Positions 37,783-49,211 are shown, counted from the first letter of the stretch. The stretch: 64,000 bases of DNA from Septoria linicola (GCA_024114885.1 CP099425.1:1550001-1614000), one strand, 5' to 3'. Notes: generated by a model not told the origin, from the sequence alone. A program made the numbers and translations.

Positions 37783-40287
37783 ATGGAAGCGGCTCCACCC
37801 TCGTACGAGCATGCCACTTTGGTTGACTTCTGGGACATTGTTGCCCGTTACATACCTTCTGTCGATCTATGTTCTGCATCTCTGGTGTGCAGTAAATGGC
37901 ATGCCACTTTTGCACCTCACATATGGGGCAATCCTGCCTCACACTTCGGTATCGAGAATGATGCAGTCTATGTTGCTCTGACGCGTTTCCGACGCACTTT
38001 GCAGACCGCTCGTCTCTTGGTCAGGTCGCTCACACACACACTGCACCTGCCACCTGCTCATGCGGAGCTCTACAATGGGCCTCATTCGGACTGGTTACGC
38101 GATGTGATGGAAAGACTGCCGAATTTACAGTCACTGATTGTGCGAGGATTACCATTCTTCGACTATGCTGCTTTACAGGCCCTAGTTCTCATGCGCAGAA
38201 AGTCCCAAGAACGATATGATCCACCAGTTGGCGTTGTCGAGGTCCCTGGCTCTAGTGGGTCATTCTTTCAACGGCCGCCGGCCTCCATCGAGTCAATACC
38301 TTCATTTGGGCTGCGTCTGCTTGATGCATCTCGCTGTCCAAATGTGACATCTAATGGTCTTGCGGCCGCTCTGAGCAGATTTGAGAGCCTTTTATACCTC
38401 GACCTATCGTTTACCTATCCCGCACGAGAGCCTATCGTGCTCAAAGTGCTGGGCAAGTTCGCTGGTCTCCAGGTGCTCAAGCTTCGCGGAGTGAGCCTGA
38501 AAGATGACAATGTCGAGGCTCTGTCTAGGGCCATTGGCATGCGCGTCCGTAGCCTCGATATCAGAGACAATCAAGTGACAGACCGTGGAGTCAGAACTTT
38601 GCTCGATCACTGCTTTGCAAGACACATGGAACACGCTGACCTGAATTCACCAACGGCCACAGGCCTGCGCTCGCCAACTCTGCTACCATATCTTGGTTCC
38701 GAAATGCTTGAGATCTACCAAGGAGAGGACTTCGAGGGCTTCCTCCGCAATGCTTTCACTGGTCGCTTTGTCAGTAGACTGGCTATAGAAGATGCGCCTG
38801 CAGGTGGCATAACACATCTGTACATTGCCCGGAACGAGATCACCGTGGAAGGTTTATCAGGGCTGATCCGATCGGGAAGACTTCATGTGCTGGATGCTGG
38901 CTCGGTAGCACCAGCTAGAATTCGCCAGCATGCGTTGGACGGCGGAGAATGGCACTCAGTCGACGATGCTGCCGGCATAGAGAAATTGACACCGATCTTG
39001 ACCAAGCATGCAGCCGAGGGGACGACATTTCTTAGGATAGATCATACATTGATGACCAAAGACTCCCCCAGATCGAGAATTGAAGACGTGGTACAAGGTC
39101 GCGTAGAACTGGCAAATACGGAATTGCCTTCGCTTCCTTCTCACGCGGCAGAACTTGATGGCCCTTCCATTCGACACGAAGCCTTTGAGCTGTCTGCAGA
39201 GCAAGAAACGCCCCGATACGAACTCGAGGGTGATCCGATGCAAGTTGTGCTCTCGCCAGCTGCCGATGATACGTATAAAGTCTCTGTTCCCGAATACACA
39301 GACAATGCTCGAGAAGCTCGAAGAGGAAGTGCTCTGGCTCCGGAGGTCGTGGACACCATGACCAGCGATATGCAGCGCAGTCACTTAAGTCCGGTTTCTG
39401 CTCTTGGAGAAAATACTATGATGACGGCTACCGGAGGCCTCACTTCTGCGCCGACGCCGGTTGCAATGTACAGTCCTGTTGTCACGCCTCCACATACACC
39501 CAGACCACGAAGCTACTCCTCCATGGGAACGGAGCGACGAGCCCGACTGAACGCACACATGGCGCTGAGCCACAATCTGCATCCCGCCATGCTCCCTCAC
39601 ATTACCACACTCGTGCTCACCAATGTACCCCCTTTCTCTACTGACAAGGATGTGACCGATCGAATCATCCGATTCATCAAGCAATGCGCCGAGGAATCTG
39701 CTCTGGCACGAACTCAGGCGCAGCTCGATTACGCCCTGCCGCCTGGCAGGAAGGGTCATGTCTCGGCTATCAAGCACTCCGCCAACAAGCTCTTCGCACT
39801 GAAACGACTAGTACTAGAGATGGCACAAGACAATGGTCCACGCAACAGCAAAGCCAGTCCTTGGCAGCACCAGGAAACGAGATCAATGACAGATGATCGT
39901 GATAGCGAGGCCCTGTGGAATGCTGCAGCGACCGACTTCAGCTTCTTTGGCGAAGAAGAGAACATGTTTCCTACTATTGAGGGTGGTCGTTCTTCATTCA
40001 ATGATGCGTCTGAGAAGGAGGTGAACTTTGGCCAAGTCGTGGATCACCATGCTACGGCACAAACGGCAACGCCTGGCAGCATCGATACTGTTGCGGCAAT
40101 ATCTAGCTTCAGGAAAGAGCGTAAGCTGGCACATGATAGACAAGTCGCGGCTGGCAACCTCGAGGCCGAGACTGAAGGTTTGTGGGGTGGGGTGGTGCAA
40201 GTTGTGCGATCGAGTGCGACTATGAGAAGTGATGAAGAGATGGACTACTATGGGAACAAGTTCACGAATAATTACTTGTATCGTTGA
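37783..40287 (+). CDS. F-box / leucine-rich-repeat protein
   Basis: A single exon of 834 residues. Residues about 10-52 look like an F-box (FWDIVARYIPSVDLCSASLV then CSKWHATFAPHIW). Leucine-rich repeats follow from about 108 to 300 (LPNLQSLIVRGL, LRLLDASRCPNVTSNGLAAA, LLYLDLSFTYPARE, LQVLKLRGVSLKDDNVEALS, VRSLDIRDNQVTDRGVRTLL). A Ser/Pro-rich linker (about 430-590) precedes a further structured part (LPHITTLVLTNVPPF, FIKQCAEESALARTQAQLDY). The likely role is substrate recognition in an SCF ubiquitin ligase. The start at 37783 is the first ATG of the frame, about 200 nt after the previous gene on the same strand. Confidence 0.85.
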   Translation: MEAAPPSYEHATLVDFWDIVARYIPSVDLCSASLVCSKWHATFAPHIWGNPASHFGIENDAVYVALTRFRRTLQTARLLVRSLTHTLHLPPAHAELYNGPHSDWLRDVMERLPNLQSLIVRGLPFFDYAALQALVLMRRKSQERYDPPVGVVEVPGSSGSFFQRPPASIESIPSFGLRLLDASRCPNVTSNGLAAALSRFESLLYLDLSFTYPAREPIVLKVLGKFAGLQVLKLRGVSLKDDNVEALSRAIGMRVRSLDIRDNQVTDRGVRTLLDHCFARHMEHADLNSPTATGLRSPTLLPYLGSEMLEIYQGEDFEGFLRNAFTGRFVSRLAIEDAPAGGITHLYIARNEITVEGLSGLIRSGRLHVLDAGSVAPARIRQHALDGGEWHSVDDAAGIEKLTPILTKHAAEGTTFLRIDHTLMTKDSPRSRIEDVVQGRVELANTELPSLPSHAAELDGPSIRHEAFELSAEQETPRYELEGDPMQVVLSPAADDTYKVSVPEYTDNAREARRGSALAPEVVDTMTSDMQRSHLSPVSALGENTMMTATGGLTSAPTPVAMYSPVVTPPHTPRPRSYSSMGTERRARLNAHMALSHNLHPAMLPHITTLVLTNVPPFSTDKDVTDRIIRFIKQCAEESALARTQAQLDYALPPGRKGHVSAIKHSANKLFALKRLVLEMAQDNGPRNSKASPWQHQETRSMTDDRDSEALWNAAATDFSFFGEEENMFPTIEGGRSSFNDASEKEVNFGQVVDHHATAQTATPGSIDTVAAISSFRKERKLAHDRQVAAGNLEAETEGLWGGVVQVVRSSATMRSDEEMDYYGNKFTNNYLYR

Positions 40288-40366
40288 CCGGTGGACGGCA
40301 AGCGTATCAATGGAACTGATCTCGAGCGTTTCACCACAGCTTCCCGAATGCCCGCATATGCATTCA

Positions 40367-42023
40367 TCATCGCTCTCCATCGCGCAAATACAAAAATCGC
40401 TTGTACCTCTGCAAAGTCCACATCCGACATGACTTGCCGTAGATCATCATAGGAATTGTGGTAGAGTGGAAGAATAGCGACAGCACTCCAATCGCGATAA
40501 AAGTGTTGGCCAGACCGCTTGCCTCAATCCAGTAGCTCGTCACGAAAGTGAAGATACAAGCCAAGGTGTTGTTGATGACAGCCACTCCAACCATTCCCTC
40601 CAGAACAGAATCAGGATAGCAATCCATTAGGTAGGCCATAGACAAATCGCCTGCTGTTCCAAATCCAAATCCAATCATCGCTAATCCGACGTATGGTCCC
40701 GGCCAGTTCCAGGCTTTCTCGGACCCGATGCCGAACAGCATCAGTCCAGCCGGATTGATAAGCATGGAAAGGTACATCAGCCAGAGTCGGTCTTCAGCTT
40801 CGGACATGCCACCTCGTCGCTTAGCCATCCACTTTACGAAGACGTCTGAGAACCAGCCGCCGTAGATACAACCGATTGTGGCGCCGATCAAGGTGGGGAC
40901 GTTCATGATGGCGACGGCCTGATTGCTGTAGTTCCACGGAGGGTCATAGTAATTGTCCTCTTCGACAGTCTGAATACTGTTAGTCTCTGTACACACGTTG
41001 TTAACGTTCCAGAGGACATACCAAATAAAAGGTCAGCCATGCGTCCTGAGCTCCCCACTGTAGACCTGAATAGAGAACAGCCGGAAAGCTGAATATGCGC
41101 AGCGTATGCCAGAGGCGGAGCACATACTGCTTGAACCCAAGACCGATCATGTTTGGCGCAGGAGTGATGAGCGCAATTCGTTCCCTGTATGTCTTCTTGC
41201 GCTCCACGCCCATGTGACCACTGTCGCTTGAGTCTCGAACGCCGAGCTCGTCTCCAGACAGCTTTTTGTCATCTTTGAGGGTGACAACAGTTGTTCCTCC
41301 AAGGTGCTGACCCAAAATGGCCTCGCGGTGGAACGAAGTCTCCTCAAGCCCAAAATAACACACCACAAACGTGCAACCACAGACTATTGCAGCTGTCCAT
41401 CCAACCCACCTCCAGCTGTCAATAGCGATATAACCTGCTATCAAAGGTCCCAGAAAGGTACCGATCGAAGTGGCCAGAATGTACAGTCCAAGCACAGTGC
41501 CACGCTGGTGCTGAAAGAAGAGATCGGAGAGTGACAGTTGTGCCAATGCCTCAGCACAACTCTCAGACGCGCCCACGAACATTTGATTCCAGATTGAGTC
41601 CTGCCTGTTCTGTATGCGAGCGAACCAGATCGATCCGATCATTCCAAAGAGCAGACATATCAGGTACTGGATGCGGCGACCATATAGCCACGGCATTGGA
41701 CTAGCGAGTAGACACCAATACCCAATCGATGCGAACAAGACTCCAGCAGCCGTGTTGGCTACGGCGTAGGAGATGTCGAGCTCTTCCAGCATGCCATCGC
41801 TCGCAGCTCCAGCATCATTAGCGATCGCGGCTGTCATTGCCGTGATGAAAAGGACCAGTGTAGCATGCCAGTACTTGCGCATGGGCGACCAGTTCAACGG
41901 ATCATTTGGACTATTCGTCGGTGGTGGAGTCAATGTGAGCTCCTGGTCCCTGAGGTCTCCAGATTCGCCCTGTACAAACATCTGGATCGTGCCCGGCAAC
42001 ATCTCTCCGTTCGGTTCGGCCAT
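40367..42023 (-). CDS. MFS transporter, DHA1-like
   Basis: Exons 42023-41022 and 40969-40367 with a 52-nt intron (GTATGT donor, CTAAC branch, TTCAG acceptor) give 534 residues. The N-terminal cytosolic part ends in NDPLNWSPMRKYWHATLV, typical of fungal DHA1-type carriers. Hydrophobic segments follow, including LYGRRIQYLICLLFGMIG and GTVLGLYILATSIGTFLGPL. A long hydrophilic central loop (about 245-300) separates the two six-helix halves. The substrate cannot be read from sequence. It is divergent from the polyamine oxidase gene across a promoter with a palindromic GATA pair, so import of a nitrogenous substrate is a reasonable guess but only that. The start is the first ATG; the frame upstream has only a TTG. 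Confidence 0.88.
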
Positions 42024-42648
42024 GACGCCTGACTTTGGCAGTCTTTCCAATTGGTCTTCGATCTCACCGGGTGTAGATTCTGGTCGAAGCTAGGCTCAGC
42101 TAGAAGTGCAGATGGAGCTGTGTTGTGTAACGACTTGATGGTCACGTCGCAGCGCACTCGTGAGCGTGGCGCCGACAACGTACACCAGCCAGCAGTGAAG
42201 CATGGTTACTTGATTGCGTCGACGGTGATGCCAAAGAGATAAGCTTCTGAGCGCATGGTATGGTAGCAGAATCAAGAGTCACAAGACTCTCGTCGGCGGA
42301 GACTGCAGACTCGAACCAATTTTCTTCTTATCTCGATAAGTTAGTGCCGACACAAGCGAGGTGGAGGATCGAGCTGAGGCCCGAGTGGCGGGGAGAAACA
42401 AAAGCCACGGCTCGGGAGCACCTGCCACGGTGAGGCTCGCGCCTTGCGTCACTAACGAGCGATATCCCACCCCTCCCACGTGCCTCACGCGCTCTAAGCT
42501 AGTATACCCTCGCATCGTAGCTCTACATCTGTTGATCCGGGGTTTCTCCTTCTTCTCTTCTCTGTTGCAACAACATCAGCAACAACATCACCTGTTAAAG
42601 ACTCTCGCTCCGACGACGCGCAAGTGCACTTCACTGATATCACAGTGA
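42024..42648. promoter_or_regulatory. Divergent promoter of MFS transporter and polyamine oxidase
   Basis: These 625 nt between divergent starts contain HGATAR-type sites: AGATAA at 42237-42242 and an inverted pair at 42327-42340. A CAACAACATCAGCAACAACATC-like leader near 42568 precedes the oxidase start. Confidence 0.6.
42327..42340. promoter_or_regulatory. Palindromic GATA-factor site CTTATC-TC-GATAAG
   Basis: A perfect inverted repeat of two GATAAG elements with a 2-nt spacer. It fits the HGATAR consensus of AreA/NIT2 nitrogen regulators and sits in the divergent promoter, about 300 nt from either start codon. Confidence 0.55.
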
Positions 42649-44638
42649 ATGTCAGCTTGTCAGGTCAACATGGCTCACTTATACCACCAGACGACCACGA
42701 TATGTGGCAGTCCACCGAAGAAGCCGTCTAATTGTGGCTCCGGCCTGGGTGAGGATTCAGTCTCAGCCTCCCCTAGCATGACCGTGCAGGGAGAGGCGCC
42801 AGCAGCAGTGGACAAGCTGGCACCCAGGACCGGAGTCGACACAAAGGTCAAAGTGATTGTACTGGGAGCAGGCATCGCAGGCTTGCGAGCTGCTTCTGTT
42901 CTCCAGCGACATGGTGTAGAAGTCGTCATCCTTGAGGGACGCAGTCGCATCGGCGGCCGTATACATACCACCCGCAACGAATCAGACGCACCAAGAGATA
43001 TTGGTTAGTCTTCAAACACAAAACTTGTAGCTGATACTGAGCTGCAGACCTGTGTTGGTTCGTTGATGGCCGCAAGGCTACTTCACCCCAGGGAACGTTG
43101 TTTCTCTTGCTAACGTGACGCGATTAGGTGCCGCTTGGTATCTACACCTAAATTTTCGTATGCCTGATGGCCTGATGCTAATGAGACATCGTCTAGGCTA
43201 CACGAGACCTCGCAGAATAACCTTGTGAAGCTCATCTCGAAATTGAAACTTGACTACTACTACGATGATGGTCTTCCGCTCTACTATACAGAGCAAGGCC
43301 GTGCCGGCGCTCAGTTCAAGGCTAAAAAGGTGGGACTCACTCTGTGCCATCTGCACCAATGCCAGCGGATATTACACGTGGCTAATATCATCGAATCCAG
43401 GTAGCCGATGAAGCTGCCGACCATATGGAATGGTTCTATGAGACACACCCAGATGCACCTGATCAGACTGTGGCCGACTTCGTGAATGCATTTGTTGCCA
43501 AACACGAACTCATCACTGAGGACGAGCGACTGTGGGCTCCACAAGCTTTCAAAGAAGTTGAATTGTGGATCGGCACGACCATCGAGACGGCATCCTCCAA
43601 ACACCTGTCTTACTTCATCACGGAGCGAAATCTCTATATGAAAGGTGGGTACGATAACATCGTTAAGTGGACTGCTGAATCTCTGTCGCCAAATACTGTA
43701 AAGTTGAACAGCACAGTTGATCGAATCATCTGGAGTGAGGATGGCACCAAAGATTGTGCACTCGAGTATCATAATGCCGATGGCGAAGTTTGTGTCATGG
43801 AGGCGGATGCTGTAGTCTCGACGCTGCCACTGGGCTCTCTCAAGCGAGATTTGGTCACCTTCGATCCCCTGCTTCCCGATGATATGCAACTTGCGCTCTC
43901 CAAGTTTAGCTATGGAGCTCTCGGCAAGGTATGGCACTCCGAAGACGGATAAATCAACCTTGAATTACGGGCTGATATCACGTCCCAGGTATTCTTTGAG
44001 TTCGCAGACGTCTTCTGGAGTAAGGACAATGACCAATTCATGTTCTTCCCAACTCCACCAGCTCTCGAGGAAGATGGCTATTCCACCTCTCCGAGCTCGA
44101 GCAGCTCACATGAACCAGACAACATCCTCAATTATGCGACTGTGACGATTAACCTCTGGATCATGACCGGAGGAAAGGAGTTGTGTGTACAGATCGCCGA
44201 ACCGCTCACCCAGCGTATCGAGGCAATGACAGACAAGAAAGTCATTTACAAGTTCTTTGAGCCTCTGTTCAAGCTTCTTCGCACTGAGCCATACAAGACC
44301 CTGCCAAAACTAATCGATGTCGAGACTACACACTGGACACAGGATCCTCTCGCGGGATATGGCTCATACTCTGCCGATAAGGTCGGCGACGAGCCTGAGA
44401 TGCTGCTCGAAGCTCTGAACAATCACAAAAGCTCGCGACTGCAGTTTGCAGGTGAGCACTGTACCATGGTATGTATGAAAGTCGCCTGACGATTGGTAGC
44501 TATGACTGACATTGCATCAAACAGGTTGCCAACGGCTGCGTCCATGGTGCATTTGCGACAGGCGAAACAGCTGCGAAGAATCTTCTTAACACTTTTGACA
44601 TTGAGTACGATGGAGGCGATCTGGTCAGCATCCGCTGA
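42649..44638 (+). CDS. FMS1: Flavin-dependent polyamine oxidase, FMS1-type
   Basis: Six exons (42649-43003, 43128-43137, 43197-43329, 43401-43928, 43989-44468, 44525-44638) give 539 residues. The FAD-binding motif is VIVLGAGIAGLRAASVLQRH, followed by EGRSRIGGRIHT. The conserved GAAWLHETSQNNLVKL is assembled across a 10-nt microexon. The C-terminal FAD motif reads LQFAGEHCTMVANGCVHGAF, with TGETAAKNLL after it. Family reaction: oxidation of spermine or N-acetylpolyamines to spermidine, an aldehyde and H2O2. There is no obvious signal peptide or PTS1 at the C-terminus (SIR). A second in-frame ATG at 42670 is an alternative start. It is adjacent to allantoicase, which suggests a role in nitrogen recovery. 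Confidence 0.87.
43128..43137 (+). other. 10-nt microexon of the polyamine oxidase gene
   Basis: The decamer GTGCCGCTTG lies between introns of 124 nt (43004-43127) and 59 nt (43138-43196), each with GT/AG ends and a GCTAAC or GCTAAT branch site. With flanking bases it encodes Gly-Ala-Ala-Trp of the conserved GAAWLHET motif. Skipping it would delete that motif and shift the frame. Confidence 0.82.
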
Positions 44639-45106
44639 AGACCACATCTGCACTACTTTCTCACAGTGAGTATTGATATCAAACAGAACTAGCAACGCAT
44701 GCGACATTATGAACAATCACAATTTTGTCCCAAAATGAGCTATCGGGCCCTTGCAAGCATCACCACTGTTCCTGATGTCCGCAACAGCTCCAAATGGCAG
44801 CAAATAACGCAATACCGATAGCAGCAAGTGCAATTTGCGTGCCAGCGCATATACCAGCTCTTACTATATGTTTACTCGATCATCTCAGGTGGAGAAACAG
44901 GTCCAGCAAATGGCCGCAGAGCTGACAGGATTGTGGGCCGTCGGCGGAGTTGGCCGTGACGTGCTGACTCGATTCTAACACCTGATAGCGTGGCTTGCAG
45001 ACGGAACTATCGATAGGGTCCGAACAATGGCGCGTAACCAAAAGTCAACAGGTTTCCCCTCCATCTCACAAGATGTTTTCCTTAAACAACTCGTCGATCA
45101 TTCAAT
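44639..45106 (+). promoter_or_regulatory. Allantoicase promoter with clustered GATA sites
   Basis: Within 468 nt I count five HGATAR matches: 44740-44745 (minus), 44816-44821, 44983-44988, and the overlapping pair of 45007-45016. My estimate of chance expectation is about 1.4. The palindrome CTATCGATAG at 45007-45016 is about 90 nt upstream of the start codon. Confidence 0.55.
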
Positions 45107-46255
45107 ATGGCAGAAGCACAGGTATTTACTGCAGATGCTGCACAAGAAGTCATTGACTCTGTTGTCAAGTCTGTTCCAGCAGACGAGATCGACTCCACGT
45201 TCAAGTCTGATAGCATTGGTATCACTACCCTCTTTTGAAAGACATGAAATAGCCACTGATCAATTCCTCTAGATCTGGTGAACAAAGCTCTCGGCTCACG
45301 AATCCTCTCCTTCTCTGACGAATGGTTCGCTGCCGCCGAGAACCTCACCACTCCCACCCCACCCGTTCGCAAACCTGGTGTCTTCACATACGCTGGAGCA
45401 TGGTACGATGGCTGGGAGACACGCCGTCACAACACTGAGCCTTTTGATTGGGTTGTGATTCGTTTAGGCGTAGCCAGCGGTAAAGTGAAGGGTATTGAGG
45501 TCGACACTGCCTTCTTCAATGGCAACCAGGCGCCTGAAGTTGCTGTACAAGGAATCTTCGTGGACGACAGTAGAGAAGAGGAGGTCAGGGCTACAAAGTT
45601 CTGGGACAACGATAGCAGCGTGGACACTATCCTGCCTAAGCAAGAGTGCGGACCTAGCCAAAGACATGGCTGGCTTCTCCCACAGCTCACAGAGAAGACC
45701 TACACACACGTGCGACTGCAAATGTTCCCAGACGGAGGCATCGCCAGATTCCGGCTGTTCGGAGAAGTTGTTCCAGTGCTGCCACTTGATGCCAGCGAGG
45801 TCTTTGACTTGGCTGCCACAGTCAATGGTGGTGTTGCTGTTGCATGCTCCGACCAGCACTTTGGCACGAAAGACAATCTCCTCCTGCCAGGCAGAGGTGT
45901 AGACATGGGCGATGGATGGGAGACCAAGAGATCCAGAGGTGAGCATGTGGACTGGACAATCATCAAGCTCGGCCACCCTGGCTTGATTGAAAAGCTCGTG
46001 GTCGACACTGCACACTTCCGAGGCAACTTCCCGCAAAAGGTGCAGATATTTGCTGCTCCCACGAGCGAAATTGCGCCGGGTCATGACAGCGGCGATTGGG
46101 TCGAGGTGCTGGCGCCTCAGAAGACTGGTCCTGACAAGGAGCACGAGTACAAGCAGGAGCTGTCGAATGTTGCTCAGCCGTATGGATTCGTGAAGCTCGT
46201 CATCATTCCCGATGGCGGTGTGAAGAGGGTACGGGTATTTGGCAGAAGAGGGTAG
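45107..46255 (+). CDS. DAL2: Allantoicase
   Basis: Exons 45107-45218 and 45273-46255 with a 54-nt intron (GTATCA donor, CTCTAG acceptor) give 364 residues. The two repeated allantoicase half-domains are visible: FTYAGAWYDGWETRRHN with DWVVIRLGVASGKVKGIEVD, then GRGVDMGDGWETKRSRG with DWTIIKLGHPGLIEKLVVD. Each half ends in a PDGG phrase (MFPDGGIARFRLFGE and IIPDGGVKRVRVFGR). The enzyme hydrolyses allantoate to ureidoglycolate and urea in purine degradation. The start (ttcaatATGg) is set by the short first exon. The next gene downstream on the same strand is a Dal5-type permease, so uptake and breakdown of allantoate are physically linked. Confidence 0.95.
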
Positions 46256-46974
46256 ATGCTGCGGACGTCTTGTCGAACCAAAGACCCTGCTCACGAGTTG
46301 TGAGTACTGAAACATGATCATGGGTGGCATATAAACTGTAGACCAAAGAAGATCATTCTCACACTAGCTGTCTCGTTATTCACTTTGTATTTCCGTGGTA
46401 TAATGAGCACTATTAGATATCATAGCGGCCTCGATTCAGCTCTATCACGGTCTGCGAATGCTCTGTCAGTCCTCCGCCCAGACGCGTCGAGCAAAGCCCG
46501 TCAATCGCCGACATGGACTGCGAACGCGTGCGCCAGCACAAAGTCATCAATCCGACCACAACTTTCGGCGACACGATAGCAGACGCGGAACACCAGTAAC
46601 CTGGACATTCGATCTCATTTCCGCGCTCGTCTGTAGCCAAGACGAGATAAGTGCCTGCGAAGCCTGTCCAAGGCGACGCAAGCTCCACAAGTTGCCCGAA
46701 ACCCCTCCTCTGAAGGAGCAACCTTCCCAAGATGGCCGAATCTCTGCCTATCAGTGTGCGGTCGTCGCGCATCTTCTCCGTGTGCTCGCCATGTGCAGTG
46801 ACAGGAGGCAAATGATGACTACAAGCAAGCCAATAGGCTGCTTATCGCCTACAAATGATCGGCAGGCACACACCGCACAGAGCACGAGGGCTCTGACTTG
46901 TAGGAGAGGACTGTTCTTCTTTCTAACGCTGTCTTGACTGCTTCTTGTGATATTGCGCCACTTCATGAGGCATC
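46256..46974 (+). promoter_or_regulatory. Promoter region of the Dal5-type permease
   Basis: About 720 nt without a recognisable gene. HGATAR-type matches include 46442-46447 (minus), 46574-46579, 46645-46650 (AGATAA), 46746-46751 (minus) and 46842-46847 (TTATCG). A CCAAT box is at 46830-46834. This is compatible with AreA-type nitrogen control. Confidence 0.5.
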
Positions 46975-48650
46975 ATGTCTAGTCACAATCTTCCCAGCTA
47001 TGAAGTTAATGCCGATCTCGAAAAGAAGGCGCCGGTCCTTGCAGACGCCATGCGCTCTGGCTCCGTACCAGAGCAAGTGCTCAAACATGCCCATGATGCG
47101 GATGAGGCCATGAAGGCGTTCGAAGGCCATGCTGGAGAAGTCATACATATCGACGAGGCAACGAACAAGCGTCTTCGAAGGCTCATCGACTGGAACCTGA
47201 TGCCGATTATGTGCACGATATATGGCCTCCAATATCTTGACAAGACTACCCTATCATATGCATCCATTATGGGTCTTCAGACAGATATTAACCTCGTCGG
47301 AGACAACTATCAATGGCTTGGTAGCATGTTCTACTTCGGGTACGGAGCATGGCCACGGCATACAGAGGTCTTACTGACGTGATCGCAGGTACTTGGCTTG
47401 GGAATATCCCACGAATCGACTGTTGCAACGTCTCCCGCTTGGAAAGTACTCAGCAGCGTGTATCATACTCTGGGGGATTGTGCTGGCATGCTTCGCGGCG
47501 GTCAAAGACTTCTCTGGCGCTGTTGCAATTCGCTTTTTTCTCGGTGTCACAGAAGCAGCAGTAACGCCCGGCTTTGCCCTGCTCACTAGTCAATGGTACA
47601 CGAAAGCAGAGCAGGGACTCAGAACTGGCATCTGGTTCTCGTTTAATGGCATTGCTCAGATCATTGGAGGTGTAGTGGCGTATGGTATCGCTGTTGGAAC
47701 TGCAGCTCATCCTACAAGCCTCGCTCCGTGGCAACTACTGTTCCTTGCAACAGGCCGTAAGTACATTCTCAGGAATAGATTGAAACCTTGCTAACTCGCA
47801 TCGACTAGTCGTGACTGCAGCCGTCGGCATAGTGTTCCTCTTCACAGTACCGGACAACCAATTGAACGCCCGATGGCTCAGCAAAGAAGACCGAGTGCTA
47901 GCTCTCGAACGCATCCGTGTCAACCAGCAAGGCGTCGGCAACAAGCACTTCAAGATGTACCAATTCCGCGAAGCCCTCACAGACCCAATGGTCTGGGGTT
48001 TCGTCATGTACGCTCTCGTGGCTGACATCCCCAACGGTGGCATAACCAACTTCTTCTCCCAACTCATCACCTCCTTCGGCTACACAAAACAGCAATCCCT
48101 CCTCTACGGCACTCCCGGCGGAGCCGTCGAAGTCGTCGCCCTGATCGCAACAGGCTACCTCGGCGACAGACTCGGCAGCCGCATCCTGACCTCTTCCGGC
48201 GGCATGATTCTCGCAATCCTCGGAATGGCACTCATCGTCGGCCTGCCCCTCGAAGGCTACAATACTGGCCGCCTAGCAGGCTACTACCTCACCCAAGCCA
48301 GCCCGACACCATTCGTCTGCTTCCTATCCCTCATCTCGACCAACGTCGCTGGCTACACGAAAAAAACCACCACAGCTGCCATGTACCTGATCGCATACTG
48401 CGTAGGCAATATAATCGGCCCACAGACTTTCCGCCCCTCCGACGCACCACGCTACGTCTCTGCAGAAGTCACGATCCTGGTCTGTTACTGCGTGTGTCTG
48501 CTCATCATGGCGTTCATCTACTTCTGGTGCCGGTCACAGAATGCGAAGAAAGCTGCTACTCGAGCGCAGCCGGACTACGAGGAATTGCAGAATCAGGAAT
48601 GGCTGGACCTGACGGATCGCGAGAATCCTGCTTTTGAGTACTGTTTGTGA
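46975..48650 (+). CDS. DAL5: Dal5-type allantoate/anion:cation symporter (MFS, ACS family)
   Basis: Exons 46975-47339, 47389-47756 and 47809-48650, with introns of 49 and 52 nt, give 524 residues. Hallmarks of the Dal5/Tna1 branch: RLIDWNLMPIMCTIYGLQYL then DKTTLSYASIMGL at helix 1; GSMFYFGYLAWEYPTNRLLQ across intron 1; IRFFLGVTEAAVTPGFALLT; QWYTKAEQGLRTGIWFS. A central loop follows at about 270-300. Family members import allantoate, ureidosuccinate, nicotinate or similar anions. Position directly after allantoicase favours allantoate, though the substrate is inferred from context. Codons from about 47,800 onward are noticeably richer in C-ending triplets than the upstream exons. Confidence 0.9.
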
Positions 48651-49211
48651 TGTAGAAAGAGCATACGTGTGCTTCGAGATCACATTTCGGCTTAGTTACC
48701 CTCAATCCATACATCATGCTGATACACGAAGCCGCTGGGTGTGAACAAGAGGCCTCGCAACTGAAAGTTGGATAAGGTAGGGATCTGCTCGATAGAAACC
48801 TATTATTATAGGCTCGTGCACGTGCGTTATTGATGATGATGCGCATGTGCGTTGCGTAGGTTCGGCACGACGCAAGATGCATCTACGTGGCGTTGAGCAT
48901 CATCGCCTACTATGAACGATGTTCTGCTTGGGCCAGTGTTTTCCGTGAATACAAAATGCGCTCAGCGCCGTAGGCCAACCGCATAGTGCACATCTAGGGA
49001 GATGTACAGACATTACTTATTCTACTATCTATATGAGAGCCCGATAAAGGCGGTGTAGCCTTATCGTAAACATGTTCGCCGTACAACCAGATCAAGCGGC
49101 TCTCATTCCAGGTATCCCATGCAGTGCGACATGTTGCGGCTGAAATAGCAGCACCCATAGCCCAGATATCGAGTTGCGACGAGGCCCAATCTCGATTGCG
49201 CGAGTCAGCCT
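48651..49211. other. Convergent intergenic region
   Basis: About 560 nt between two 3' ends. The frame at 48994-49215 minus (73 codons) has no recognisable motif and is probably 3' UTR of the 2EXR-like gene. Nothing else was seen. Confidence 0.5.

Noticed and set aside
42292..42351. GTCGGC...GCCGAC inverted repeat with GGTTCGAGTC on the minus strand, considered as a tRNA
   Set aside because: Too short (about 60 nt), no A box, and the T arm does not pair around the TTCGAGT loop.
45464..46330. 288-codon minus-strand frame
   Set aside because: Antisense shadow of allantoicase exon 2.
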